In this document: positions 25,302-33,884 of the stretch, one piece after another
How positions within the stretch are numbered: the stretch's first letter is position 1
How the letters are laid out: every line of letters starts with the position of its first letter
NCBI RefSeq assembly: GCF_030466625.1
Contig: NZ_JADEVT010000001.1
Location: 124,001-188,000, forward strand
From: Nocardioides sp. ChNu-153
Lineage (GTDB): Bacteria > Actinomycetota > Actinomycetes > Propionibacteriales > Nocardioidaceae
Direction: 5' to 3'
Length of the DNA: 64,000 bases
The notes under the pieces: model-generated
The model's input: the letters and a program-made list of their open reading frames with translations, nothing else
Told to the model about the DNA's origin: nothing
Databases searched by the model: none
Position numbers and translations under genes: made by a program

Positions 25302-26434
25302 CGGGCGGCCGCCGCGCTCGCCCGCCGGCCGGTCGTCGTGCTGCTCGCCGTGCTGCTCGCCGTGCTGCTCGTCGCGCCGGTCGCCGTGCTGGGGGCGACG
25401 GCCGGGGCCGGCGCCGCGGCGGTCGACCCGCGCACGACGAGCCGGCCCGCGACGGGGTGCCGGCGGGGCCGGGTGGTCGGTTCCTTCAGCGCGAGCATCA
25501 ACGCGTCCTCCCCCATCTGGGCCATCGGCAGCTTGTACGTCGTGAGCGCGGGGCTCAGGTCCATCGCCACGGCGACGTCGTCGAAGCCCGTCACGGACAT
25601 GCGGCCCGGCACGGAGACGCCCGCCTCGCGGAGCACCGACAGGCAGCCGATCGCCATGTCGTCGTTGAGGGCGAGCACGGCGGTGGTGTCGGGGTGCTCG
25701 GCGAGCACGCGGCGGGCGCACTCGCGGCCACCGTCGCGGGTGAACGCCGCCTCGATGACGGGGACCGAGGCCGGGTCGACGCCCGCGTCGGCGAGGGCCG
25801 CGTGGACGCCGCCCATGCGGTCGGCGATGGTCGTCAGCGAGGGGGAGCCGGTCACGATGGCGAGCCGGCGGTGCCCCAGGCCGAGGAGGTGCTCCGCGAC
25901 GGCCCGGCCGCCGGTGCCGTTGGGCGGGATGACGGCGTCGGAGCCGAGGTGGTGGCGCCCGATGACGGCGACGCGGCCGCCCTTCTCGGCGTACCGCTCC
26001 AGCTCGCGGCGGATGGGCAGCTCCACCTCGGGGTCGACGAAGCCCGAGCCGGAGACGACGATCGCGGCGACCCGGTGGGCGGCCAGGGTGCGGACGTGGC
26101 GCAGCTCGGCCTCGGGGTCGCGGCCGGTGTGGCAGACCTGGAGGGACAGCCCCTCGGCGTCGGCGAGGCGCAGGAGGCCGCTCGCGATCTCGGAGAAGTA
26201 GGGGTCGCCGATCTCGTGGACCACCAGGCCCACGGTGCGGTTGTGCCCGCCCGCCAGCGTGCGGGCGTGCACGTTCGCGACGTACCCCAGCTCGTCCGCG
26301 TGCCGGCGCACCGCCTCGGCCACCGCCGGACGCACGCCGGGGGTGCCGGCCAGGGCCCGCGACGCGGTGGCGATCGAGACGCCGGCCGCCTGCGCGACGT
26401 CGATGAGCCGGGGCCCGCCCTCCTTGCCCGCCAT
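25298..26434 (-). CDS. LacI-family transcriptional regulator
   Basis: A 378-residue repressor-type protein. Residues about 8-60 form the helix-turn-helix and hinge (LIDVAQAAGVSIATASRALAG, ADELGYVANVHARTLAGG), then a periplasmic-binding-protein-like sugar-sensing domain (VGLVVHEIGDPYFSEIASGLL, LALNDDMAIGCLSVLREAGVSVPGRMSVTGFDD). The last 40 or so residues are a low-complexity Ala/Ser/Thr tail absent from typical LacI proteins. A perfect palindrome with LacI-type AAGCGCTT elements lies in the divergent promoter region, making this the probable regulator of the adjacent transport/catabolic operon. GGAGGTGG precedes the ATG. Confidence 0.9.
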   Translation of the reverse strand: MAGKEGGPRLIDVAQAAGVSIATASRALAGTPGVRPAVAEAVRRHADELGYVANVHARTLAGGHNRTVGLVVHEIGDPYFSEIASGLLRLADAEGLSLQVCHTGRDPEAELRHVRTLAAHRVAAIVVSGSGFVDPEVELPIRRELERYAEKGGRVAVIGRHHLGSDAVIPPNGTGGRAVAEHLLGLGHRRLAIVTGSPSLTTIADRMGGVHAALADAGVDPASVPVIEAAFTRDGGRECARRVLAEHPDTTAVLALNDDMAIGCLSVLREAGVSVPGRMSVTGFDDVAVAMDLSPALTTYKLPMAQMGEDALMLALKEPTTRPRRHPVAGRLVVRGSTAAAPAPAVAPSTATGATSSTASSTASSTTTGRRASAAAAR

Positions 26435-26472
26435 GCGTCCACCTCCGGGACCGTTCTCGAGAATTCGTCGAT

Positions 26473-26488
26473 TGTGACCCTTGCCACA
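26473..26488. promoter_or_regulatory. Crp/GlxR-like binding site
   Basis: TGTGACCCTTGCCACA matches the TGTGA-N6-TCACA pattern at nine of ten positions. It covers the -35 hexamer of the transporter operon, which would suit global carbon-source control. Confidence 0.5.
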
Positions 26489-26510
26489 AGCAGCGTGCTC
26501 CGCCTACCTT
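26481..26510 (+). promoter_or_regulatory. Promoter of the HAAT-type transporter/catabolic operon
   Basis: TTGCCA (26481-26486) and TACCTT (26505-26510) are separated by 18 bp. A Crp-like site overlaps the -35 and a LacI-type operator begins 6 bp after the -10, at the expected transcription start. Confidence 0.65.
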
Positions 26511-26515
26511 ACCGG

Positions 26516-26535
26516 AAGCGCTTACGTAAGCGCTT
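26516..26535. promoter_or_regulatory. LacI-family operator, 20-bp perfect palindrome
   Basis: AAGCGCTTACGTAAGCGCTT is a perfect inverted repeat containing two AAGCGCTT elements, the half-site type used by LacI-family sugar repressors. Its position just downstream of the -10 box would block transcription until inducer is bound. Confidence 0.75.
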
Positions 26536-26559
26536 TCATCGACGAAGGGCAGCACGACC

Positions 26560-27807
26560 ATGAGGCTTGGACCGACGAGGCGACCCACCCCGCGACGCAC
26601 GGGCGTCGCCGCCACGGCCTGCGTCGCACTCGCGAGTGTCGTCGCGGGCTGCGGGCTCGGCGGGGGCGCCGGCAGCGAGGGCGGCGACGACGAGATCGTC
26701 ATCGGCATCTCGCTCCCGCTCACCGGCGACTTCAGCGAGCCGGGCAAGGGCGTCCAGCGCGGCTACGAGGCGTGGGCGGACTACACGAACGAGAACGGCG
26801 GCCTGCTCGGCAAGCAGGTGCGGCTGGTCATCCTCGACGACCAGTCCAACGCCGACCGCGTGGCGTCCGACTACGAGCGGCTCATCAACCAGGAAGGCGC
26901 CGACCTGATCTTCGGCCCCTTCTCCACCCGCCTCGTGGTGCCCGCCGCCCAGGTGGCGCAGGACTACGGCTTCCTCTTCGTGGAGCCGGCCGGCGCCGCG
27001 GACGAGGTCTTCGAGCAGGGCTTCGACAACCTGTTCTACGCGGCCCCGGCGGTCGCGGACGACCACTACAACCTGCTCGCCGAGCACATCCTGGCGATGC
27101 CGGAGGACCAGCGGCCCAAGACCGCGGCGTACGCGACGATGGACGACCCGTTCGCCCAGGGCACCGCCTACGGCCTGCGCGACAAGCTGGCCGCGGCCGG
27201 CGTCGAGACCGTGGTCGACGAGGTCTACCCGCCGAACACCACCGACTTCTCCAACATCGCGGCGCAGATCGCCGACTCTGACGCCGACATGGTCGTCGGC
27301 GGCACGCAGTACCAGGACGCGGTCAACCTCATCGTGTCGCTGCAGCAGCTCGGCTACCAGCCGGACCTGGCCGCCTTCTCCACGGCGCCGACCAACCCCG
27401 AGTTCCCGGCCGCCATCGGCGACAAGGTCGACGGCATCGTCTCGCCGACCGGGTACACCCCCGAGGCGGCGTTCCCGGAGAACCAGGAGTTCGTCGAGTT
27501 CTTCACCGAGAAGCACGGCCACGCGCCGAGCGAGGACGAGGCGAACGCCTGGACGACGGGCGAGGTCGTCGCGGCCGCGGTGGAGGGCGCCGACTGCGCC
27601 GACCCGTCGCCGGAGTGCCAGCAGAGCCTCATCGACCACCTGCGCGAGAACGAGGTCGACACGGTCGTCGGCCCGCTCACGTGGGACGCGCAGGGTCGCC
27701 CGCAGAGCGCGCACCTCATCCAGCAGTACGTCGACGGCGAGATCCGCATCGTGATGCCGACCGAGCAGGCCGAGGCCGACTTCCTCTTCCCGAAGCCGGC
27801 GTGGTGA
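26560..27807 (+). CDS. HAAT-type ABC substrate-binding lipoprotein
   Basis: A 415-residue secreted lipoprotein with lipobox VVAGC (C31). The mature part is a type I periplasmic-binding protein of the branched-chain amino acid/amide class: IVIGISLPLTGDFSEPGKGVQRGYEAWADYTNENG, then GKQVRLVILDDQSNADRVASDYERLI. Despite this LIV-type fold, the neighbouring genes are sugar-type catabolic enzymes, so the ligand is probably a carbohydrate, polyol or their oxidised derivative. GAAGGG ribosome binding site; first gene of the regulated operon. Confidence 0.85.
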   Translation: MRLGPTRRPTPRRTGVAATACVALASVVAGCGLGGGAGSEGGDDEIVIGISLPLTGDFSEPGKGVQRGYEAWADYTNENGGLLGKQVRLVILDDQSNADRVASDYERLINQEGADLIFGPFSTRLVVPAAQVAQDYGFLFVEPAGAADEVFEQGFDNLFYAAPAVADDHYNLLAEHILAMPEDQRPKTAAYATMDDPFAQGTAYGLRDKLAAAGVETVVDEVYPPNTTDFSNIAAQIADSDADMVVGGTQYQDAVNLIVSLQQLGYQPDLAAFSTAPTNPEFPAAIGDKVDGIVSPTGYTPEAAFPENQEFVEFFTEKHGHAPSEDEANAWTTGEVVAAAVEGADCADPSPECQQSLIDHLRENEVDTVVGPLTWDAQGRPQSAHLIQQYVDGEIRIVMPTEQAEADFLFPKPAW

Positions 27808-27814
27808 GGCGACG

Positions 27815-28699
27815 GTGTCCGCATCCCTGCTCCTCCAGACCCTCGTCCTCGGCGTCCTGCTCGGTGGTCTCTACGCCCTCCTCGCCGCCGGCCTGACCCT
27901 CTACTTCGGCGTGATGCGGGTCGTGATGATCGCCCACTCGGCGTTCCTCATCCTCGCGGCCTACCTCGCGTGGTTCTTCCACCGCGAGACCGGGCTCGAC
28001 CCGCTCCTGTCTCTGGTGGTGACCGTGCCGCTGTTCTTCGTGGTCGGCTACCTCCTGCAGCGCGGGCTCATCTCCCGCCTGCGCCCGGCGACGCTGACGA
28101 TGATGTCGGTGCTGCTGACCTTCGCGATCGCCCTGACCATCGAGGGCCTGCTCGGCTTCTTCTTCACCGGCACGCAGCGCCGCATCAACCTCGGCTACTC
28201 GGGGTCGAGCGTCGAGGTGTTCGGCGCCCACATCGCAGTGGTCAAGCTGATCGCGTTCGCCCTGGCGGCCGCCGCGCTCGTCGCGCTCTTCGCCCTGCTC
28301 AAGCTCACCCGCTTCGGCCAGGCGCTGCGCGCCACGATCCAGCACCCCGAGGCGGCCCGGCTGCTCGGCGTCAACACCGACCGCATCGCGGGCTTCGGCT
28401 TCGGCCTGGGCCTCGCCACCGCCGCGATCGGCGGCACGGCGCTCGCGCTGGACTCGACCATCTACCCCTCGCTGCACTGGCACTGGATCGGCCCGCTCAT
28501 GGCGATCATCGTCGTCGGCGGCCTGGGCAGCATCCCGGGCGCGGCGATCGCCGCCCTGCTGCTCGGCGTGGGCCAGAGCCTGCTGCAGATCCCCATGGGG
28601 ACCACGTGGGCGCAGACGGTCTTCTACATCGCGCTCTTCGCCACGCTCCTCGTCCGTCCCCAGGGATTCTTCGGAGGTCGTCTTGCCCAGCGCTTCTGA
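27815..28699 (+). CDS. HAAT-type ABC transporter permease, LivH-like
   Basis: A 294-residue permease with about eight membrane segments, of the LivH type: GLYALLAAGLTLYFGVMRVVMIAHSAFLILAAY, and the cytoplasmic loop LRATIQHPEAARLLGVNTDRI that contacts the ATPases. GTG start 8 bp after the binding-protein stop. It overlaps the LivM-like gene by 17 bp. Confidence 0.88.
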   Translation: MSASLLLQTLVLGVLLGGLYALLAAGLTLYFGVMRVVMIAHSAFLILAAYLAWFFHRETGLDPLLSLVVTVPLFFVVGYLLQRGLISRLRPATLTMMSVLLTFAIALTIEGLLGFFFTGTQRRINLGYSGSSVEVFGAHIAVVKLIAFALAAAALVALFALLKLTRFGQALRATIQHPEAARLLGVNTDRIAGFGFGLGLATAAIGGTALALDSTIYPSLHWHWIGPLMAIIVVGGLGSIPGAAIAALLLGVGQSLLQIPMGTTWAQTVFYIALFATLLVRPQGFFGGRLAQRF

Positions 28700-29900
28700 C
28701 ACCACCACGGGTGCCGCGCCGGCCGGCGCCGCCCCCGGCGGCGCCACGGAGCGCCGCTCCCGCTTCGACACCACGCTCCTCGGCGGCAAGATCGCGCTGC
28801 TGGTCGTCGTCGGCGCCCTCGTGCTCGTCTTCCCGCAGATGGCCGCGGACCCGTTCATCCTCTCGGTGGGCGTCGTCATCGCCAGCTACGCGGCGCTCGC
28901 CGTGTCGTGGAACTTCGTCGGCGGCTTCACCGGCTACATCTCGCTCGGCCACGCGGCGTACTCGGGCCTCGGCGGCTACGCGACGGCGCTGTTCATCACC
29001 CGCGCCGACCTGAACCCCTGGGTCGCGCTCATCGGCGGCGGCCTGCTCGTCGCGGTGCTGGCGGTGCCGATCGGCATCGCGTCGCTGCGGGTGCGCGGCG
29101 CCTCCTTCGTGATCGTCTCGATCGCGCTGGTGCTCATCCTGCTGCTGGTCGCCCAGTCGTGGGCGTCGCTGACCGGCGGTGCCCAGGGCCTGCGGGTCCC
29201 GCGGCCCTTCGGCGAGGACGTGCTGCGCCCCGAGCAGCACGAGCGGTTCTTCTACATCCACGTCGCCTTCGTCGTGGTCGCGCTCGCCCTGTGGTGGGCC
29301 ATCGACCGCTCGCGCTTCGGGATGGGCCTCAAGGCGATCCGGGAGGACGAGGACAAGGCGCAGGCGCTCGGCGTCCCGACCGGTGGCTACAAGCTGACGG
29401 TCTTCGTCATCTCCGCCTTCTTCACGGCGGTCGCCGGCGGCCTCTACGCGCTGTGGTTCGGCTACCTCGACCCGATCTTCCAGTTCTCCATCCTCATCGG
29501 GTCCTACATGGTGCTGATGAGCCTGCTCGGCGGCCTGCGCAGCCTCATGGGCCCGGTGCTCGGCGCCGTGGTCGTGGGCTACTCGCTGGAGTTCTTCAAG
29601 GTCCACTACGGCGACTCCCAGTTCCACCTCGTCGCCCTGGGCCTGCTGCTCGCGCTGGTCGTGCTCTTCATGCCCGACGGGATCCTCCCCGCGGTGGGGG
29701 CGCTGGTCGACCGGCTGCGCCCGGAGAAGCGCACCTCCATCCGCGAGATGACCGCCGAGGACCTGCTCGAGCACAACCGTCGCCTCGACGGCGGGACCGG
29801 TACGCCGGAGGGCACGGCCACGCCGGCCGGCTCCGGCCCCGGTGCCACCGACGCCGAGCGCGACCTCGCGACCGTCCCGCCCCGAGAGGAGCAGCGATGA
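28683..29900 (+). CDS. HAAT-type ABC transporter permease, LivM-like
   Basis: A 405-residue permease of the LivM type: YAALAVSWNFVGGFTGYISLGHAAYSGLGGYATAL and the ATPase-contact loop LKAIREDEDKAQALGVPTGGYK. An approximately 70-residue hydrophilic C-terminal tail follows the last membrane span, longer than in classical LivM. The start is a TTG at 28683 with GGAGG upstream inside the LivH-like gene. The stop overlaps the ATG of the next ATPase gene. Confidence 0.88.
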   Translation: MPSASDTTTGAAPAGAAPGGATERRSRFDTTLLGGKIALLVVVGALVLVFPQMAADPFILSVGVVIASYAALAVSWNFVGGFTGYISLGHAAYSGLGGYATALFITRADLNPWVALIGGGLLVAVLAVPIGIASLRVRGASFVIVSIALVLILLLVAQSWASLTGGAQGLRVPRPFGEDVLRPEQHERFFYIHVAFVVVALALWWAIDRSRFGMGLKAIREDEDKAQALGVPTGGYKLTVFVISAFFTAVAGGLYALWFGYLDPIFQFSILIGSYMVLMSLLGGLRSLMGPVLGAVVVGYSLEFFKVHYGDSQFHLVALGLLLALVVLFMPDGILPAVGALVDRLRPEKRTSIREMTAEDLLEHNRRLDGGTGTPEGTATPAGSGPGATDAERDLATVPPREEQR

Positions 29901-30676
29901 CCAGCACCGCCCCCGTCGGCGGCGCCACCGCCACCGCCACCACCGAGCCGTCGCTCGAGACGCGCGGCCTGACGAAGAGCTTCGGCGGCGTCCGTGCCGT
30001 CGACGGCGCCGACGTCACCTTCCACCGCGGCAAGATCAACGCCCTCATCGGGCCCAACGGCTCCGGCAAGACGACGTTCTTCAACTGCGTCACCGGGATG
30101 ATCAAGCCCGACAGCGGGAAGGTCACGCTGGGCGGCAACGACATCACGGGCAAGCCGCCGCACCGCATCGCCGCCGCCGGCATCGGCCGCAGCTTCCAGC
30201 TGTGCCGGATCTTCCCGCGGCTCACGGTGCTGGAGAACATGCTCGTCGGCGTGCGCTCGCCGTCGGTGCTGCACCGCATGGGCGGTGCCCGCAACGGTGA
30301 CGACATCGCCAAGGCGCGCGAGCTGCTGCGCCGGGTCGGCATCGACCACCTCGAGTCCTCCGAGGCCCGGGACATCTCCTACGGCCAGCAGAAGCTCCTC
30401 GAGCTCGCCGGCGTGCTGATGGTCGACCCCGACACGATCATGCTCGACGAGCCGGCCGGCGGCGTGAACCCGGCGCTCATCGGCCGCATCGGCACGCTCG
30501 TGCGCGAGCTCAACGCCGAGGGCCGCACCTTCGTCATCGTCGAGCACAACATGGACATGGTCATGAGCCTGTCCGACCACGTCGTCGTCTTCGACCGTGG
30601 CCGCCCCATCGCGGAGGGCCCGCCCTCCGTCGTCCAGAACGACCCACGAGTCCTGGAGGCCTACCTTGGTGTCTGA
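29897..30676 (+). CDS. HAAT-type ABC transporter ATPase, LivG-like
   Basis: A 259-residue ATPase of the LivG class. Walker A is GPNGSGKTT, the signature is the degenerate ISYGQQKLLELAGVL, and Walker B is TIMLDEPAGGVNP, with IVEHNMDMVMSLSDHVVVFDRG at the end; these variants are typical of LivG. RIAAAGIGRSFQLCRIFPRLTVLENML is the family's Q-loop region. Overlaps the permease stop by four bases. Confidence 0.9.
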   Translation: MTSTAPVGGATATATTEPSLETRGLTKSFGGVRAVDGADVTFHRGKINALIGPNGSGKTTFFNCVTGMIKPDSGKVTLGGNDITGKPPHRIAAAGIGRSFQLCRIFPRLTVLENMLVGVRSPSVLHRMGGARNGDDIAKARELLRRVGIDHLESSEARDISYGQQKLLELAGVLMVDPDTIMLDEPAGGVNPALIGRIGTLVRELNAEGRTFVIVEHNMDMVMSLSDHVVVFDRGRPIAEGPPSVVQNDPRVLEAYLGV

Positions 30677-31472
30677 CGCCCCCCGCCACGCCGCTCCCGC
30701 CACCGCGGGAGCCGCGGGCGGCACCCCCGCCGAGCGCCCGCTGCTCGAGCTCGTCGACGTCGAGGCCGGCTACGGCCGGGCCGCCCTGGTGCTGCGCGGG
30801 CTCACCGTGCGGGTGCCCGCGGCCACCATCGTGTGCCTCGTCGGCCCCAACGGCGCCGGCAAGTCGACGGTGCTCAAGGTCGCCAGCGGCATGCTCACCC
30901 CGCGCTCCGGCAAGATCCTGGTCGACGGCCAGGACGTCACCCGCAACGGCGCCCAGGACATGATCCGGTCGGGCCTGTCGCACGTGCTCCAGGGCCACTC
31001 GGTCTTCAAGGAGATGACGGTCGCGGAGAACGTGGGCCTCGGCGCCTACACGGTGCGCGACAAGAAGCTGATCGCCGAGCGCACCGACTTCGTCAAGACG
31101 CTCTTCCCGATCGTCGCCGAGCGCTGGGGCGACCTGGCCGGCTCGCTCTCGGGCGGCCAGCAGAAGCAGGTGGAGTTCGCCCGCTCGCTCATGGTCAGCC
31201 CGAAGGTCGTCCTGCTCGACGAGCCCAGCATGGGCCTCGACCCGAAGCGCACCACGGCCATGTTCGAGCAGATCGTGCGCATGCGCGACGCGGGCATCGC
31301 GGTGCTCCTGGTGGAGCAGAACGCCCGCCGGGCCCTCGAGACGGCCGACATCGGCTGCGTCCTCGACCTGGGCCGCGTCCACATCACCGGTCCCGCGCCG
31401 GAGCTCCTGGCCGACCCGCGCCTCGCCGAGCTGTACCTCGGCGGCCGGCCCGCGGTGTCCGCCGGCGCCTGA
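30669..31472 (+). CDS. HAAT-type ABC transporter ATPase, LivF-like
   Basis: A 267-residue ATPase of the LivF class: GPNGAGKSTVLKVASGML (Walker A), LSGGQQKQVEFARSLM (signature), VVLLDEPSMGLDP (Walker B) and LLVEQNARRALETADIGCVLDLG. The start could be GTG at 30669 or TTG at 30666; GGAGG lies 6-9 nt upstream of either. Together with the LivG-like ATPase it forms the heterodimeric motor of the importer. It overlaps the LivG-like gene by 8 bp. Confidence 0.88.
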   Translation: MSDAPRHAAPATAGAAGGTPAERPLLELVDVEAGYGRAALVLRGLTVRVPAATIVCLVGPNGAGKSTVLKVASGMLTPRSGKILVDGQDVTRNGAQDMIRSGLSHVLQGHSVFKEMTVAENVGLGAYTVRDKKLIAERTDFVKTLFPIVAERWGDLAGSLSGGQQKQVEFARSLMVSPKVVLLDEPSMGLDPKRTTAMFEQIVRMRDAGIAVLLVEQNARRALETADIGCVLDLGRVHITGPAPELLADPRLAELYLGGRPAVSAGA

Positions 31473-31503
31473 CCTCCCCGAACCCAGCAGGAAGTAGAGA
31501 CGA

Positions 31504-32664
31504 ATGACCGTCCACACCCAGCGCATCATCATGAACGGCGTCACCGGCCGCATGGGCTACCGCCAGCACCTGCTGCGCTCCGTGCTCGCGATCCGCGACG
31601 AGGGGGGCATCGAGCTGCCCGACGGCGACCGCATCCAGGTCGAGCCGATCCTGGTCGGGCGCAACGCCGACAAGCTGCGCACGCTGGCCGCGCAGCACGA
31701 CGTGGCCGACTGGACCACGGACCTCGACGAGGCCATCGCCGACGACACCGCCGACGACACCGCGGCGATCTACTTCGACGCGCAGGTCACCTCCGAGCGC
31801 AAGAAGGCGATCCTCAAGGCGCTCGCCGCCGGCAAGCACGTCTACACCGAGAAGCCGCTGGCCGAGAGCGTCGAGGAGGGCCTCGAGATCGCGGAGGCCG
31901 GCTCCGCGGCCGGCACGATCAACGGCGTCGTGCACGACAAGATCTACCTGCCGGGCCTGGTGAAGCTGAAGCGCCTCATCGACGGCGGCTTCTTCGGCCG
32001 CGTGCTGTCGGTGCGCGGCGAGTTCGGCTACTGGGTCTTCGAGGGCGACTGGCAGCCCGCGCAGCGCCCGAGCTGGAACTACCGGGCGCAGGACGGCGGC
32101 GGCATGGTCCTCGACATGTTCTGCCACTGGAACTACGTCTTCGAGCACCTCTTCGGCCGCGTGGACGCCGTCATGGCGAAGGCGGTCACGCACGTCCCCG
32201 AGCGCTGGGACGAGCGAGGGGAGCGGTACGACGCGACGGCCGACGACGCGGCGTACGGCATCTTCGAGATCGGCGACACCATCGTGTCGATGAACTCCTC
32301 GTGGGCCACCCGTGTGGAGCGCAAGGAGCTCGTCGAGTTCCACGTCGACGGCACCCACGGCTCGGCGGTCGCCGGCCTCTTCGGCTGCCGCATCCAGCCC
32401 CGGGAGCGCACGCCGAAGCCGGTGTGGAACCCCGACCTGCCGACCGACATCGACTTCCGCGCGCAGTGGGACGAGGTGCCGGACAACCAGGTCTTCTCCA
32501 ACGGCTTCCGCGCGCAGTGGGAGGAGTACCTGCTCGACGTGCACCTCGGTCGTCCGCACCCCTACGGCTTCATGTCGGCGGTCCGCGGCCTCGAGCTCGT
32601 CGACGCCGGGCTCACCTCGTCGCGCGAGGGCCGTCGCGTGGTGATGGAGACGAGGACCTCGTGA
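31504..32664 (+). CDS. Gfo/Idh/MocA-family sugar dehydrogenase-like protein
   Basis: A 386-residue NAD(P)-dependent oxidoreductase. The Rossmann N-terminus reads RIIMNGVTGRMGYRQHLLRSV, the family lysine is in HVYTEKPLAES, and the substrate-binding helix has GGGMVLDMFCHWNYVFEHLFG, where the D-x3-H spacing matches the catalytic region. Such enzymes oxidise a ring or chain hydroxyl of sugars and inositols to a ketone, reversibly. The N-terminal loop is longer than usual and includes GVTGRMGY, like a reductase variant. AGGAAG precedes the ATG; overlaps the next gene by four bases. Confidence 0.85.
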   Translation: MTVHTQRIIMNGVTGRMGYRQHLLRSVLAIRDEGGIELPDGDRIQVEPILVGRNADKLRTLAAQHDVADWTTDLDEAIADDTADDTAAIYFDAQVTSERKKAILKALAAGKHVYTEKPLAESVEEGLEIAEAGSAAGTINGVVHDKIYLPGLVKLKRLIDGGFFGRVLSVRGEFGYWVFEGDWQPAQRPSWNYRAQDGGGMVLDMFCHWNYVFEHLFGRVDAVMAKAVTHVPERWDERGERYDATADDAAYGIFEIGDTIVSMNSSWATRVERKELVEFHVDGTHGSAVAGLFGCRIQPRERTPKPVWNPDLPTDIDFRAQWDEVPDNQVFSNGFRAQWEEYLLDVHLGRPHPYGFMSAVRGLELVDAGLTSSREGRRVVMETRTS

Positions 32665-33884
32665 CCTCGAGCACGACGACGCTCGCCGAGCCGGGCACGA
32701 CGCTCTCCGCGGGGGAGAGGACGGACGGTCCGCTCGTGCGGGTGCCGCGCCGGGACGGCACGCTGCACGCCCTGCGCCTGGGCGCCCCCGGCGCCTGGGT
32801 CGACCACCCGGGCCGCTACGCCAGCCGGGAGGTGTTCGCGGCCGCGCACGTGGTCGCGGACCCGTTCGGCGACAACACCCCCGGTGCGCCCGCCGCCATC
32901 GACTGGGACGCGACACTGGCCTTCCGCCACGAGCTGTTCCGCTACGGCTTCGGCGTGGCCGAGGCGATGGACACCGCGCAGCGCAACATGGGCCTGGACT
33001 GGGCCGGCACCCAGGAGCTGGTACGACGCTCCGCGGCGCAGGCGCGCTCCGTCGGGGCCCGCATCGCCTCCGGCGCCGGCACCGACCACCGGGGCGTGCT
33101 GACGACGCCCGACGAGGTGCTCGAGGCCTACCTCGAGCAGGTCGCGCACGTCGAGGACTGCGGCTCGCAGGTCATCGTGATGGCCTCGCGCCAGATGGCT
33201 GCCGTCGCCCGCGACGCCGCCGACTACGCCCACGTCTACGGCCGGATCCTCGAGCAGGTCTCCGAGCCCGTCGTCCTGCACTGGCTGGGGGAGGCGTTCG
33301 ACCCGCTGCTGGCCGGCTACTGGGGCAGCGGCGACGTCGACGAGGCCACCGCCACCTTCCTGGCCGTCGTGCGCGAGCACGCGGCGAAGATCGACGGGGT
33401 CAAGGTCTCGCTGCTCTCCGCCGAGCACGAGCGGGGCCTGCGGGCCGCGCTCCCCGCCGGCGTGCGCCTCTACACGGGCGACGACTTCAACTACCCCGAG
33501 CTCATCCGCGGCGACGGCACGCACCACTCCGACGCGCTGCTCGGCGCGTTCGCCGCCGTCGCCCCGGCCGCGTCGGCGGCCCTGACCGCCCTCGACGCGG
33601 GGGACCTCGCGACGTACGACGCGGCGATGGCCCCGACGCTGCCGCTCTCGCGCCACCTGTTCGAGGCGCCGACGTTCCACTACAAGACGGGCATCGCGTT
33701 CCTCGCCTGGCTCAACGGCCATCAGCGCGGCTTCACGATGCTCGCCGGCCTGCAGGCGGGGCGCGACGCGGTGCACCTGGGTCGCGTCGTCGAGCTGGCG
33801 GACGCCGCCGGCCTGCTCCGCGACCCGGAGCTCGCCGCGGCGCGCTGGACCGAGCTCGCCGGGGTGCTGGGGGTCGAGGGATGA
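32661..33884 (+). CDS. DUF993 family, dihydrodipicolinate synthase-like aldolase
   Basis: A 407-residue member of DUF993, distantly related to the DHDPS/N-acetylneuraminate lyase TIM-barrel aldolases. IDGVKVSLLSAEHE aligns with the family's GIKDS strand, so K248 is the likely Schiff-base lysine. LYTGDDFNYPELIRGDGTHHSDALLGAFAAVAP aligns with the GDD-GA-G-ANV segment. The YNVPxRTG motif holding the usual catalytic tyrosine is replaced by a segment around residues 207-214 (HWLGEAFD). A cleavage or elimination on a keto acid from the upstream dehydrogenase is plausible. GTG start overlaps the dehydrogenase stop. Confidence 0.75.
   Translation: MTSSTTTLAEPGTTLSAGERTDGPLVRVPRRDGTLHALRLGAPGAWVDHPGRYASREVFAAAHVVADPFGDNTPGAPAAIDWDATLAFRHELFRYGFGVAEAMDTAQRNMGLDWAGTQELVRRSAAQARSVGARIASGAGTDHRGVLTTPDEVLEAYLEQVAHVEDCGSQVIVMASRQMAAVARDAADYAHVYGRILEQVSEPVVLHWLGEAFDPLLAGYWGSGDVDEATATFLAVVREHAAKIDGVKVSLLSAEHERGLRAALPAGVRLYTGDDFNYPELIRGDGTHHSDALLGAFAAVAPAASAALTALDAGDLATYDAAMAPTLPLSRHLFEAPTFHYKTGIAFLAWLNGHQRGFTMLAGLQAGRDAVHLGRVVELADAAGLLRDPELAAARWTELAGVLGVEG

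Noticed and set aside
24144..26201. 685-residue plus-strand frame across glycerate kinase and lacI
   Set aside because: Composition is that of an out-of-frame translation; the minus strand carries two clear families.
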